Origin: an uncultured Clostridia bacterium
Lineage (GTDB): Bacteria > Bacillota > Clostridia > Oscillospirales > CAG-272
Direction of reading: 5' to 3'
Assembly: GCA_947367285.1 (NCBI GenBank)
Contig: CANBDB010000046.1
Coordinates: forward strand, 1 to 10,228
DNA length: 10,228 nt
Shown: positions 1-7,438 of the stretch, one piece after another
Layout: the number at the start of each line of letters is the position of its first letter
Position numbering within the stretch: the stretch's first letter is position 1
Notes under the pieces: generated by a model
The model's database searches: none
Seen by the model: the letters and a program-made list of their open reading frames with translations, nothing else
What the model was told of the DNA's origin: nothing
Made by a program: the position numbers and the translations under genes

Positions 1-1
1 T

Positions 2-25
2 AGCGGCTGTCATTTGACAGCCGCT
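2..25. terminator. Perfect 10-bp hairpin before the GH3 gene
   Basis: Bases 2-11 (AGCGGCTGTC) and 16-25 are exact reverse complements around an ATTT loop. The stem is GC-rich and has the style of the terminator at 3170-3194. On the plus strand it is not followed by a T-run, so termination of an upstream plus-strand gene would be weak. A minus-strand gene ending just left of the window is equally possible. It could also be a 5' leader hairpin of the glycosidase gene. Confidence 0.5.
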
Positions 26-57
26 TGACGATAATTCTGAATAGTCAGGAGTTATTT

Positions 58-3000
58 ATGAAACAAAAAAGCACTATGTGGCTTGCGATAGGAATGGCGG
101 TATTGTTTATTTTTACAATACTTCTCAACGTCCTTTCTATTGCCAAGTTTGACAATATTTTTGAAAAATTCTTCGGCTCATCTCCTTCGAGCTTGAGGGG
201 TGAAACGCTCGGCGCTGACGTTGATTACTACAAGAGTGATTTTGGAAGCGCGAGCGAGCTCTATGCTTATGAGGAGAAAAAGGTAGCCGAGATTGTATCG
301 GAGGGCATAACTCTTCTTGAAAACGATGGCTTGCTTCCGCTTAAAAAGGGAACACAGCTCAGTATCTTCAGCCACTCATCCGTTGACCTTGTAAGCGGTG
401 GATCGGGCTCAGGTTCTGGCTCATTTGAGCTTACCAAGAACCTCAAGGAAGGTCTTGAGGGGGCAGGTCTTGTTGTCAATGAAAAGCTTTGGAATTTCTA
501 TTCCACGGGTGAGGGCTCGTCCTACAAGCGCGGCATAGGAGTAGTTAATTACGGCGCAGACCTTGACTGGTCAATCAATGAGTGTCCCCTTAATGTAATT
601 ACCAAGGATTCTGCTCTTGTAAACTCATTTGATGGCACAGTTGCTATGTTCGTTCTCTCCCGTACGGGTGGTGAAGGTGGCGACGAGGCGAGAGATATGG
701 CGGCATTTGGAGGTCAGTCGGGCCAGCACTATCTTGAACCTGACAAAACGGAGCTTGAGATTATTTCCTATCTTAATGACAATTTTGACGACGTAATTCT
801 TCTTGTAAACTGTAACAATGCTATTGAGCTTGGCTGGGTTAAGGATTACGAAAACATCAATGCGGTTATCAATTTCCCGGGCGCGGGTAGAACCGGTACT
901 TACGGTCTCGGATATATGTTGACGGGACTTAATGCTGACGGAGAGCCCATCTCCGCCTCCGGTCACCTTGTTGACACTTGGGTGTACGATAACTTCTCCT
1001 CACCCGCTATGCAGAATATGGGTGATTTCAAATTCAATGGCACAAACTATTATTACGTAAACTACAGTGAGGGTATCTACGTTGGATACCGTTACTATGA
1101 AACTCGCTATGAGGATGCTATTTCGGGCAAGGGTAATGCCGGAAATTACGATTACTCCGATACGGTAATTTATCCGTTTGGATACGGTCTTTCTTATACG
1201 AGCTTCGAGTGGAGCGACTTTGAAATGAGCGAGGCGGATGCCAACGGAAAAATCAAGGTAGGCGTAACAGTTACCAACGTTGGCTCATATGCAGGCAGGG
1301 ATGTAGTTCAAATTTATGGACAGGCGCCCTACGTTGGCGGAGTTGAAAAGTCATCCGTTGTACTCGTTGGATTCGCAAAGACAAAGAATCTTGCGGCAGG
1401 CGAGAGCGAGAGAGTTGAAATCACAGTGGATCTCAAGGATCTCACAAGCTACGATGTTTCCGCTAATGGCGGTCAGGGTGGTTACATACTTGACGCAGGC
1501 AACTACTATATCACCGCGGCAAGCAACGCTCACGAGGCTATAAATCAGATAGTGTTTGAAAGATTTATTGCCGAAGACAGCTTCATCTTTGACGCAAGCA
1601 AGCTCGTTGAAGCCAAGGCTGACAGCAGCTCTTGGAAGCTTGGCAGTGAGGTGGTTGGTATTCACAATCAAAAGGAATACGATTCAACTACCTATTCAGT
1701 TGTTAAAGAGGGCCTTCAGACAATTCAAAATCAATTTACCGACTCCACTCTTGACGATGCAGTATATCTTTCAAGAAGTGACTGGAGCGTAATGGAGAAT
1801 AACGGTCTTCGCTACGGAACTCCCTCAAGCGAGGCTTCAAGAGCTGAGGTTGGTGGAAAGCAATTCTCGATTGATGCATCGGAGGCGCTTAAGGCAGCGC
1901 TCAAATCCGTTAGCTCCCTCAACCCCAACGAGGGTAAGGAAAACCCAACCATAGTATTTGGTAAGGACAATGGAATTGATCTTATCGACCTTCGCGGACT
2001 TCCTTATGATGATCCTCTTTGGGATCTCCTTCTTGATCAGCTTACACCCGAGGAGCTTTCCAAGCTCATTGACGAGTGTGGATATTGCTCACCTCAGGCA
2101 CCCTCCATAAACAAGCCCAAGGTTACTGACCTTGACGGCCCTGCAGGTCTTAACGATATTATCGCCCACGGCTCAATGCCCATTGGTGAAGGCCTCAAGG
2201 CGATGACGTGGCCCACACAGTATATGCTTGCTTGTTCTTGGGACGTTCAGCTTGCCGAGGATATGGGTAAGGGAATCGCTGAGGATGGCTTGTATTCCGG
2301 CACATCAGGTTGGTACGGCCCCGGTATGAATATTCACAGAACACCTTTTGCGGGTAGAAACTTTGAATATTATTCAGAGGATCCCTACATTTCCGGTGTT
2401 TTGGGCAAGGCAGAAGTAAACGGTGCTGCTCAAAAGGGTATGTACGCGTTTATCAAGCACTTTGCAGTTAATGACCAGGAAACTCACCGCGACGAGAGAG
2501 GTCTTGCTACCTTTGTTGAGGAGCAGGCTATAAGAGAGATTTATCTCAAACCTTTCGAAATAACGATTATTGATAACGAGGTGGAGATTTTCTACAATGA
2601 GGCGATAAAGGATGAGGAAGGAAATATCACGGGCTATACAGAGAAGACAACCACAGTTCCTGCAGCTACAGCGGTAATGACCTCGTTCAACCGTATCGGA
2701 GCAACTTGGGCAGGTGGACATTACTACTTAATTACCGAGGTGCTTCGCAATGAATGGGGCTTTAATGGTTTTGTTCTCACTGACTACGAGGTAGGAGCAG
2801 GTAAGGGTTCATATATGGGAACTCTTCAGTCACTTGCAGCAGGTGGAGACGCTAAGCTCAAGACCGTTGGTATGGATGCTTTGTTCGGCTTTGATATTAC
2901 CAAGTACCCTGCATATTACGGATACGGAAGAGATGCGGCGCATCACATTCTTTACACCGTAGTTCACTCTGCAGGTATGAACGGCTTTGTTCACGGTGTT

Positions 3001-3156
3001 GAATTTGTTAACGGATTTGCTTACTATAAGATAATTCTTGTGGTTTGGGACATCCTAGCAGTTCCTGCACTTATTTGGATGGGAATTGTATTGGGCAAAA
3101 AAATCCGCAAAGCAAAAGAGCCTTGCGTGAGAGTGGAATCAAATTCCGTTGAATAA
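58..3156 (+). CDS. Membrane-anchored, domain-swapped family 3 glycoside hydrolase (beta-glucosidase-like)
   Basis: 1032 aa. The start is the ATG at 58, preceded by AGGAG at 47-51; an in-frame TTG at 25 lies inside a hairpin and has no ribosome-binding site. Residues about 7-29 form a signal-anchor helix. The usual C-terminal GH3 alpha/beta domain comes first (EGITLLENDGLLPL near 82-95, a GGSGSGSGS loop at 114-122, GGEGGD near 204-209 with E206 as a candidate acid/base). A fibronectin-III-like domain follows (about 393-489), then a linker, then the TIM barrel (about 653-974). The barrel has WPT, GPGMNIHRTPFAGRNFEYYSEDP, KHFAVNDQETHRDER, and LTDY with candidate nucleophile D909. A second hydrophobic helix (about 990-1013) is followed by basic GKKIRKAK, implying an extracellular enzyme held at both ends. 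Swapped-order GH3 enzymes are known from Ruminococcus albus and Butyrivibrio fibrisolvens. The barrel has an extra segment of about 35 residues (about 834-868). Family assignment is firm; substrate is unknown. Confidence 0.93.
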   Translation: MKQKSTMWLAIGMAVLFIFTILLNVLSIAKFDNIFEKFFGSSPSSLRGETLGADVDYYKSDFGSASELYAYEEKKVAEIVSEGITLLENDGLLPLKKGTQLSIFSHSSVDLVSGGSGSGSGSFELTKNLKEGLEGAGLVVNEKLWNFYSTGEGSSYKRGIGVVNYGADLDWSINECPLNVITKDSALVNSFDGTVAMFVLSRTGGEGGDEARDMAAFGGQSGQHYLEPDKTELEIISYLNDNFDDVILLVNCNNAIELGWVKDYENINAVINFPGAGRTGTYGLGYMLTGLNADGEPISASGHLVDTWVYDNFSSPAMQNMGDFKFNGTNYYYVNYSEGIYVGYRYYETRYEDAISGKGNAGNYDYSDTVIYPFGYGLSYTSFEWSDFEMSEADANGKIKVGVTVTNVGSYAGRDVVQIYGQAPYVGGVEKSSVVLVGFAKTKNLAAGESERVEITVDLKDLTSYDVSANGGQGGYILDAGNYYITAASNAHEAINQIVFERFIAEDSFIFDASKLVEAKADSSSWKLGSEVVGIHNQKEYDSTTYSVVKEGLQTIQNQFTDSTLDDAVYLSRSDWSVMENNGLRYGTPSSEASRAEVGGKQFSIDASEALKAALKSVSSLNPNEGKENPTIVFGKDNGIDLIDLRGLPYDDPLWDLLLDQLTPEELSKLIDECGYCSPQAPSINKPKVTDLDGPAGLNDIIAHGSMPIGEGLKAMTWPTQYMLACSWDVQLAEDMGKGIAEDGLYSGTSGWYGPGMNIHRTPFAGRNFEYYSEDPYISGVLGKAEVNGAAQKGMYAFIKHFAVNDQETHRDERGLATFVEEQAIREIYLKPFEITIIDNEVEIFYNEAIKDEEGNITGYTEKTTTVPAATAVMTSFNRIGATWAGGHYYLITEVLRNEWGFNGFVLTDYEVGAGKGSYMGTLQSLAAGGDAKLKTVGMDALFGFDITKYPAYYGYGRDAAHHILYTVVHSAGMNGFVHGVEFVNGFAYYKIILVVWDILAVPALIWMGIVLGKKIRKAKEPCVRVESNSVE

Positions 3157-3159
3157 ATA

Positions 3160-3203
3160 AAATAAAAATACGGCAGTTCAATTTGAACTGCCGTTGATTT
3201 TTT
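3160..3203. terminator. Bidirectional intrinsic terminator between convergent genes
   Basis: The arms 3170-3179 (ACGGCAGTTC) and 3185-3194 are exact reverse complements around AATTT. On the plus strand the stem is followed by TGATTTTTT, ending the glycosidase transcript. On the minus strand it is followed by an almost pure T stretch (complement of the A-rich 3157-3169), ending the glycosyltransferase transcript. The two genes converge here, so one hairpin serves both. Confidence 0.9.
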
Positions 3204-4221
3204 AGTTAAATCTAACTACTTTGTTTGCCAATTTGTACATGAAGCCGCTTAAAGATCTTCCAAACTTGCCGGGTAAGCAAATAAAGAAAAGAGGAGTTCC
3301 GTAGCGGAAGTGCTTGCCCCATTTTTCATTATGGGCGCGACAATCCGACCACATTTTCTCGAGTGCTGCATCCGTTTCATCTGTTTTGTTCAATCGGGTG
3401 CACAAAATCGAGATTCCAAACATCATAAATAGCTCGTGCTTGAGATATTTTTTTAATTTTGGCTCGTTGATATTGTCAAAATCACATGCCTCGAAGCTCT
3501 TTACGGTTACGAGGATTTGGTGGGAGTATCTACCCTTCATCACGTTTTCCTGTACCGACTGGTCGGGTCTGCCTATCCAATAGCGGTAGAGGTTGGCAGG
3601 GAAGTAGTACATTTTTTTAATGTGGGGGAGAGTTTTGCATACCATAAGGTTGTCCTCGTAGAACACCTTTTTTGGAAGTGGCTCGGGCCAGCGCTTCATA
3701 AGCTCGGTACGGAAGGTGCAGGAGTGGATGGTAAGCATTTGGTGAACAGCAAATGGTTTGGTATCCGCCCAAGTGAATATCTTGTTTTTGGGGAGCGCGT
3801 TGGCATAATCTATAGAACGATCTCCAACACCGTCGGAATGAACATAGTAATAATTTGTTACTGCAAGGTCAATGCCGCCCTCGGCATCACATTTTTCGAG
3901 AGCATCAAGAAAAGCGGGGAAATCGGCGCTGAGAGTGTCGTCGCTGTCAACTGTCTTGAAGTATTTGCCCGTAGCATTGGCAAGTCCTTGATTGATGCCC
4001 TCGCCGTGTCCACCGTTTTCCTGGTGAACTACTTTAACTATAGTGGGATATTTTGCCGCATATTCATCGGCAATCTTGCCCGTATCGTCGCGTGAGCCGT
4101 CGTTGATGATTATAATCTCAACTCTCTCTCCGCCAACGAGCAAGCTTTCCACACAGTTTCTCATATAGTCCTGCGAGTTGTAGCAGGGTACTGTTACCGT
4201 AAGTAATTTTTGATTTTTCAT
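3202..4221 (-). CDS. Family 2 glycosyltransferase
   Basis: 339 aa, about the usual length for a cytoplasmic GT-A transferase. It should transfer a sugar from a nucleotide-sugar donor to a glycan or lipid acceptor at the inner membrane face. Visible family signatures are the N-terminal strand and VPCYNSQDYMRNCVESLL near 11-28, IIINDGSRDDT near 37-47 (nucleotide binding), NGGHGEGINQGL near 69-80, and the DSDD metal-binding motif at 92-95. The C-terminal half is typical transferase helix, and no clear membrane-spanning segment is seen. The ATG overlaps the TGA of the mutase gene by ATGA (4218-4221), with an AAAGGAG site inside the end of the upstream gene, so the two are probably translationally coupled. 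That pairing suggests, but does not prove, a galactofuranose-containing product. The acceptor is unknown. Confidence 0.92.
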   Translation of the reverse strand: MKNQKLLTVTVPCYNSQDYMRNCVESLLVGGERVEIIIINDGSRDDTGKIADEYAAKYPTIVKVVHQENGGHGEGINQGLANATGKYFKTVDSDDTLSADFPAFLDALEKCDAEGGIDLAVTNYYYVHSDGVGDRSIDYANALPKNKIFTWADTKPFAVHQMLTIHSCTFRTELMKRWPEPLPKKVFYEDNLMVCKTLPHIKKMYYFPANLYRYWIGRPDQSVQENVMKGRYSHQILVTVKSFEACDFDNINEPKLKKYLKHELFMMFGISILCTRLNKTDETDAALEKMWSDCRAHNEKWGKHFRYGTPLFFICLPGKFGRSLSGFMYKLANKVVRFN

Positions 4222-5318
4222 ATTAGCTCCTTTTGCGCGGCATCAAGTGCTGCCAAGATGACCGCATCCATATCGTAATATTTATATTCTGCCAATCTTC
4301 CGCCGAAGATGACATTTTTCTCACCCTTTGCAAGCATTTTGTACTGGTTGTAAAGGGTGGTATTTTTCTCGTCATTTACGGGATAGTAGGGCTCAACACC
4401 GCGAGTCCATTCCTGACTGTATTCTCGGGAAATGACAGTTTTAGGTTGGTTGCCAAAGACAAAGTGCTTGTGCTCGATTATACGAGTATAGGGAGTTTCG
4501 GCATCCGTATAATTAACCACCGCGTTTCCTTGATAATTCTCAATATCGAGAATTTCATTATCGAAGCGTACGCTTCGATAACTGAGTGCTCCGAGTGAGA
4601 AGTCAAAATAGGCATCGATTGGACCCGTGTAAACTATCTTGTTCGCGAGTTTAGAGAGTGATTCTCTTTCATTAAGAAAGTCCACCCCGAGTTGCAGGGG
4701 AATGCCATCGAGCATTTTTTCTACCATAGCGGTGTAGCCCTCACAGGGAATTCCTTGATAAAGCGCGTTAAAATAGTTGTTGTCAAATGTGAATCTAACA
4801 GGGAGACGCTTAATGATGAAGGCGGGAAGCTCGGAGCAGGGTCTACCCCATTGTTTTTCAGTATAACCCTTAACGAGTCGCTCGTAAATATCGATGCCGA
4901 CAAGCATTATCGCCTGCTCCTCGAGGTTTCGGGGCTCCGTGATGCCACTTGCCGCGCGTTGCTCCTCTATTTTCTTCTTCGCCTCCTCGGGCGTAACAAC
5001 GCCCCACATTTTATTGAATGTGTACATGTTAAAGGGGAGGGAATATAGCTCTCCACGGTAATTAGCTACGGGGGAATTGGTGTATCTGTTAAATTCGGCA
5101 AATTTGTTTACGTATTCCCATGCGCGACGGCTATTGGTGTGAAAGATATGTGCGCCGTATTTATGCACTTCAATTCCTTCAATACTTTCGGTGTAAATAT
5201 TTCCGCCTACATGGTCTCTTTTATCAATAACGAGCACACTCTTTCCCGCGTTCACGGCTTCGCGTGCAAACGTAGCTCCGAAAAGACCTGCGCCAACTAT
5301 CAAATAATCGTATTTCAT
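4218..5318 (-). CDS. glf: UDP-galactopyranose mutase
   Basis: 366 aa, the normal size for bacterial Glf. This FAD enzyme interconverts UDP-galactopyranose and UDP-galactofuranose in the cytoplasm, supplying galactofuranose for surface glycans. Signatures are the FAD-binding GAGLFG at 9-14 with the preceding hydrophobic strand, DKRDHVGGN near 33-40, YGAHIFHT near 54-61, the YTEKQWGRP motif in the middle, and FGGRLAEYKYYDMD near the C terminus. The start is the ATG at 5318 (MKYDYLIVG), which has AGAGG at suitable spacing. An in-frame ATG at 5336 would add MHRGND but lacks a ribosome-binding site. The gene starts 39 bp after the kinase stop with no convincing promoter between, so it probably shares the upstream transcript. 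It overlaps the glycosyltransferase by ATGA. Confidence 0.96.
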   Translation of the reverse strand: MKYDYLIVGAGLFGATFAREAVNAGKSVLVIDKRDHVGGNIYTESIEGIEVHKYGAHIFHTNSRRAWEYVNKFAEFNRYTNSPVANYRGELYSLPFNMYTFNKMWGVVTPEEAKKKIEEQRAASGITEPRNLEEQAIMLVGIDIYERLVKGYTEKQWGRPCSELPAFIIKRLPVRFTFDNNYFNALYQGIPCEGYTAMVEKMLDGIPLQLGVDFLNERESLSKLANKIVYTGPIDAYFDFSLGALSYRSVRFDNEILDIENYQGNAVVNYTDAETPYTRIIEHKHFVFGNQPKTVISREYSQEWTRGVEPYYPVNDEKNTTLYNQYKMLAKGEKNVIFGGRLAEYKYYDMDAVILAALDAAQKELI

Positions 5319-5357
5319 ATCATTACCTCTATGCATGGCTTGTACATGCTGTTTTTT

Positions 5358-6308
5358 TTAATTGATGATTGGAATTGCTATTTTAATGTCGAACCAATGG
5401 TTGTCTGCATTTATATAAACCGCGCCGTCATAGCGGTCAGCGGTATATTTTATACTTTTTATTCCGTATCCGTGATTACGGACGTCGCCCTTTGTGGACA
5501 CAAAATCATCTCCGTCAATTTTAAGCTCACCCTCGTAATAATTTTCTATTCTTATCATTGCGAAATCGTTGAGCTGTGAGACTGTGACGTGAATCAGGCG
5601 TTTTTCCTTGTCCTCAATTTTTAATACGGATTCTATTGCGTTGTCGAGCGCGTTTCCAAAAATATTACAAATATCCGCGACCTCCATAAAGTCAAGGAGT
5701 TTGCCGTCAACCACTGTTGTCATCGTGATGCCGTGCTTGTAGCAATAGAGCCCCTTGCCTGTAAGAATGGTGTCAAGAACCGCATTTCCGGTTTTGTTTT
5801 GAAGCTCAAAGCGCTTTATATCGCTTTCGAGCTTATCAAGAAACTCGTTTCGCTTGGCGGAATCGGGTTCTGCACGAAGAAACTGTATTTGATGCTTGAA
5901 ATCGTGATACTTCATATTGATGAGATCTATACTCTCTCTTGACTGTTTATATTGCTGATATTGCGTATTTAGGGTTTGCTGAACGGCATCAAGCTCCTGC
6001 AACACGGAATTGTTGCAACACGAAATATAATGTGCGTACAGCATAGCAATACCTGCTATATCAATAAGAGTTCTTGCGGTAGCAATTTCGCGCGAATACT
6101 GACCGGGTATAAGAAGCTCGTCGGTTACAAAACGTAGATTACTGCACGCAAAAACTATGATGCCGATAAAGAGAGCAGTCAACCACTCTGAATGGCCGAT
6201 TCTCAAACGTCTACCGATACCTGACTTGAGTTTGAGCAAACGGTATTCTGCAAAAAGCAAGATTCCGTAAACCACAACGAGCACCAATAACTCAATGAGC
6301 TTTGGCAT
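5358..6308 (-). CDS. GHKL sensor histidine kinase, C-terminal fragment (frameshifted gene)
   Basis: This reading frame holds the last 316 codons of an AgrC/HPK10-like kinase. Residues about 5-20, 42-58 and 80-96 are membrane helices. A coiled-coil-like stretch (QELDAVQQTLNTQYQQYKQSRES) leads to the phospho-acceptor box KYHDFKHQ with H135. The ATP-binding domain has NIFGNALDNAIE (N219, N223) and the G-box HGYGIKSIK (about 279-287). Its ATG at 6308 lacks a clear ribosome-binding site and falls in the middle of the membrane region, so it is not a convincing gene start. The missing N-terminal part is in the overlapping frame at 6292-6672. Removing one T from the run at 6328-6334 joins both into one frame of 437 codons, a normal size for this kinase type. 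The signalling core itself looks intact. Confidence 0.85.
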   Translation of the reverse strand: MPKLIELLVLVVVYGILLFAEYRLLKLKSGIGRRLRIGHSEWLTALFIGIIVFACSNLRFVTDELLIPGQYSREIATARTLIDIAGIAMLYAHYISCCNNSVLQELDAVQQTLNTQYQQYKQSRESIDLINMKYHDFKHQIQFLRAEPDSAKRNEFLDKLESDIKRFELQNKTGNAVLDTILTGKGLYCYKHGITMTTVVDGKLLDFMEVADICNIFGNALDNAIESVLKIEDKEKRLIHVTVSQLNDFAMIRIENYYEGELKIDGDDFVSTKGDVRNHGYGIKSIKYTADRYDGAVYINADNHWFDIKIAIPIIN

Positions 6309-6672
6309 TAGAGAAATATCTTTGTAGAAAAAAATTTACTACTTGCCACTCCACGGATGCGATGAGCTCGGCAGACGTGAATGCCATAACGGCAAAATAG
6401 GTGCTTTTATAGAAACTTTGCTTTGTTGTGATATATATGAACCCTGCAATAAGCGCAAATGCTATTAACATACAGGGGACCCAAAGCCAAATAACTACCG
6501 TAGCGGTTAGCTCCATAAATGTTACAAGAGCTACAAGATAGACTATGGCGAGGGGAATAAGCTTTTGTAGCTTGAGCTTTGGCTGCAAAAGAATAATAAT
6601 TACGATACAAGAAAGCCACTCAGCTATTGCGGTATAATATCTCGGAATATCGGGGATTGCGTTTGGACTCAT
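6292..6672 (-). CDS. Sensor histidine kinase, N-terminal membrane fragment (frameshifted gene)
   Basis: This frame encodes the N-terminal sensor part, MSPNAIPDIPRYYTAIAEWL, then several membrane helices (residues about 13-29, 36-54, 56-76, 84-104), and stops after FSNAKAH. The start is the ATG at 6672, which overlaps the TGA of the response-regulator gene by ATGA and has AGAGG just upstream within that gene. An in-frame ATG at 6690 lies inside the regulator and is less likely. Read alone it has no catalytic domain. The last residues after VNFF are probably out-of-frame, because one fewer T in the run at 6328-6334 leads directly into the kinase frame. It could be a decayed gene, a phase-variable gene or a sequencing/assembly error. 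Confidence 0.8.
   Translation of the reverse strand: MSPNAIPDIPRYYTAIAEWLSCIVIIILLQPKLKLQKLIPLAIVYLVALVTFMELTATVVIWLWVPCMLIAFALIAGFIYITTKQSFYKSTYFAVMAFTSAELIASVEWQVVNFFLQRYFSNAKAH
6328..6334 (-). repeat. T7 homopolymer at the kinase frameshift
   Basis: Seven A on the plus strand, read as seven T in the sense strand, directly after three sense-strand A. This lies just inside the window in which the two kinase frames must be joined: the downstream frame is closed by a TAA that ends just before the AT7 stretch. Sense with six T reads N-F-F-Y-K-D-I-S-L-M-P-K and continues into the intact kinase frame. The run is therefore the most likely site of the indel. Confidence 0.75.
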
Positions 6673-7382
6673 TTCATCACCTCTCCCCAATACTGTGCGA
6701 GCGCTTCCATAAACTCTTTTTTTCTGCCTCGGCTTAGAGGAATGAGCTTGCCATTTTTAAGGAGGGCACAACCGTCCTCAAGTCCCTTGACTTGCTGAAG
6801 ATTTATTATGTACCACTTGCTTCCGCGGAAAAAGTGTATCTCCTTAAGAGTTTGTTCCGATTCCTTCATTGTGCCGTGTGAAACGTATTCACCCGACGTG
6901 GTGTGGTAGATAATATCGTGCCCCTGGCTCTCTATATAAAGTATGGAATTTGCATTTAGGCGCACCGAGCCTCCCTTTATGGAAATTACAACGGTCTTTT
7001 CCTCGCGCTTTTTCATTCGGTTTATCGCTCGTCCGAGTCTTTGTGAAAATGCAAAATAGGAAACGGGCTTCAAAATGTAGTCAAGCGCCTCTACCGCGTA
7101 GCCGCGAACTGCATATTGCGGCGTGTGTGTGATAAAGATGATAACAACCTCTTTATCAACGCGACGAATCATTTCAGCGGCGCTCATGCCGTCCATAAAG
7201 CGCATTTCTATATCCATAAGAATGATATCAAATTGAGAGGTATATCCCTCAACGATCATATTTCCGTCCGAAAAGGTGGAAATATCAAAGTTCTCACCGT
7301 ACTCGTCCTTGTATCTGTGAAGATACTCGCGGAGCTGATCGGCGTATATGATATCATCCTCTACGATTGCTATTTTTATCAT
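6669..7382 (-). CDS. LytTR-family response regulator
   Basis: 237 aa, the usual length for an AgrA/LytR-type regulator. Residues 1 to about 120 are a receiver domain with the acidic pair E8-D9-D10, phospho-acceptor D57 in ILMDIEM, T85 in IIFITHT and K105 in DYILKPV. Residues about 133-233 form a LytTR DNA-binding domain (LYIESQGHDIIYHT, FFRGSKWYIINLQQV, IPLSRGRKKEF). It should be phosphorylated by the kinase encoded immediately downstream, with which it overlaps by ATGA. The ATG at 7382 has AAAGG eight bases upstream. It begins 41 bp after the propeller gene; a weak hairpin with a T-rich tail sits at that junction. LytTR regulators usually bind direct repeats upstream of promoters; no clear target site was identified here. 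Confidence 0.94.
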   Translation of the reverse strand: MIKIAIVEDDIIYADQLREYLHRYKDEYGENFDISTFSDGNMIVEGYTSQFDIILMDIEMRFMDGMSAAEMIRRVDKEVVIIFITHTPQYAVRGYAVEALDYILKPVSYFAFSQRLGRAINRMKKREEKTVVISIKGGSVRLNANSILYIESQGHDIIYHTTSGEYVSHGTMKESEQTLKEIHFFRGSKWYIINLQQVKGLEDGCALLKNGKLIPLSRGRKKEFMEALAQYWGEVMK

Positions 7383-7405
7383 AATTTTACCTTTGTGTGT
7401 TTTGA

Positions 7406-7438
7406 AATAATAAAAGGTGAAGCTTATTTGCCTTCGCC
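7406..7438 (-). terminator. Weak terminator/attenuator-like hairpin at the propeller-gene stop
   Basis: In the sense strand GGCGAAG (7432-7438) pairs with CTTCACC (7416-7422) with one C-A mismatch, around a nine-base loop that contains the TAA stop. It is followed by TTTTATTATTT. This could reduce read-through from the propeller gene into the regulator-kinase genes. Because the stem overlaps the coding end and has a mismatch, termination is probably partial. Confidence 0.4.

Noticed and set aside
25..57. In-frame TTG start adding 11 codons to the glycosidase
   Set aside because: It lies inside a hairpin arm with no ribosome-binding site, while the ATG at 58 has AGGAG at good spacing and begins a proper signal-anchor.
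3517..4095. 192-codon plus-strand open frame opposite the glycosyltransferase
   Set aside because: It is antisense to a gene with clear family motifs, has no ribosome-binding site, and its composition looks like a shadow frame.
5319..5336. Upstream ATG for glf (MHRGND extension)
   Set aside because: No ribosome-binding site precedes it, and the Glf family normally begins at the MKYDYLIVGAG position.
5333..5359. GCATG/CATGC hairpin followed by eight T on the plus strand between kinase and glf
   Set aside because: The T-run is on the wrong side for the minus-strand genes, the stem is only five pairs, and no plus-strand gene ends here.
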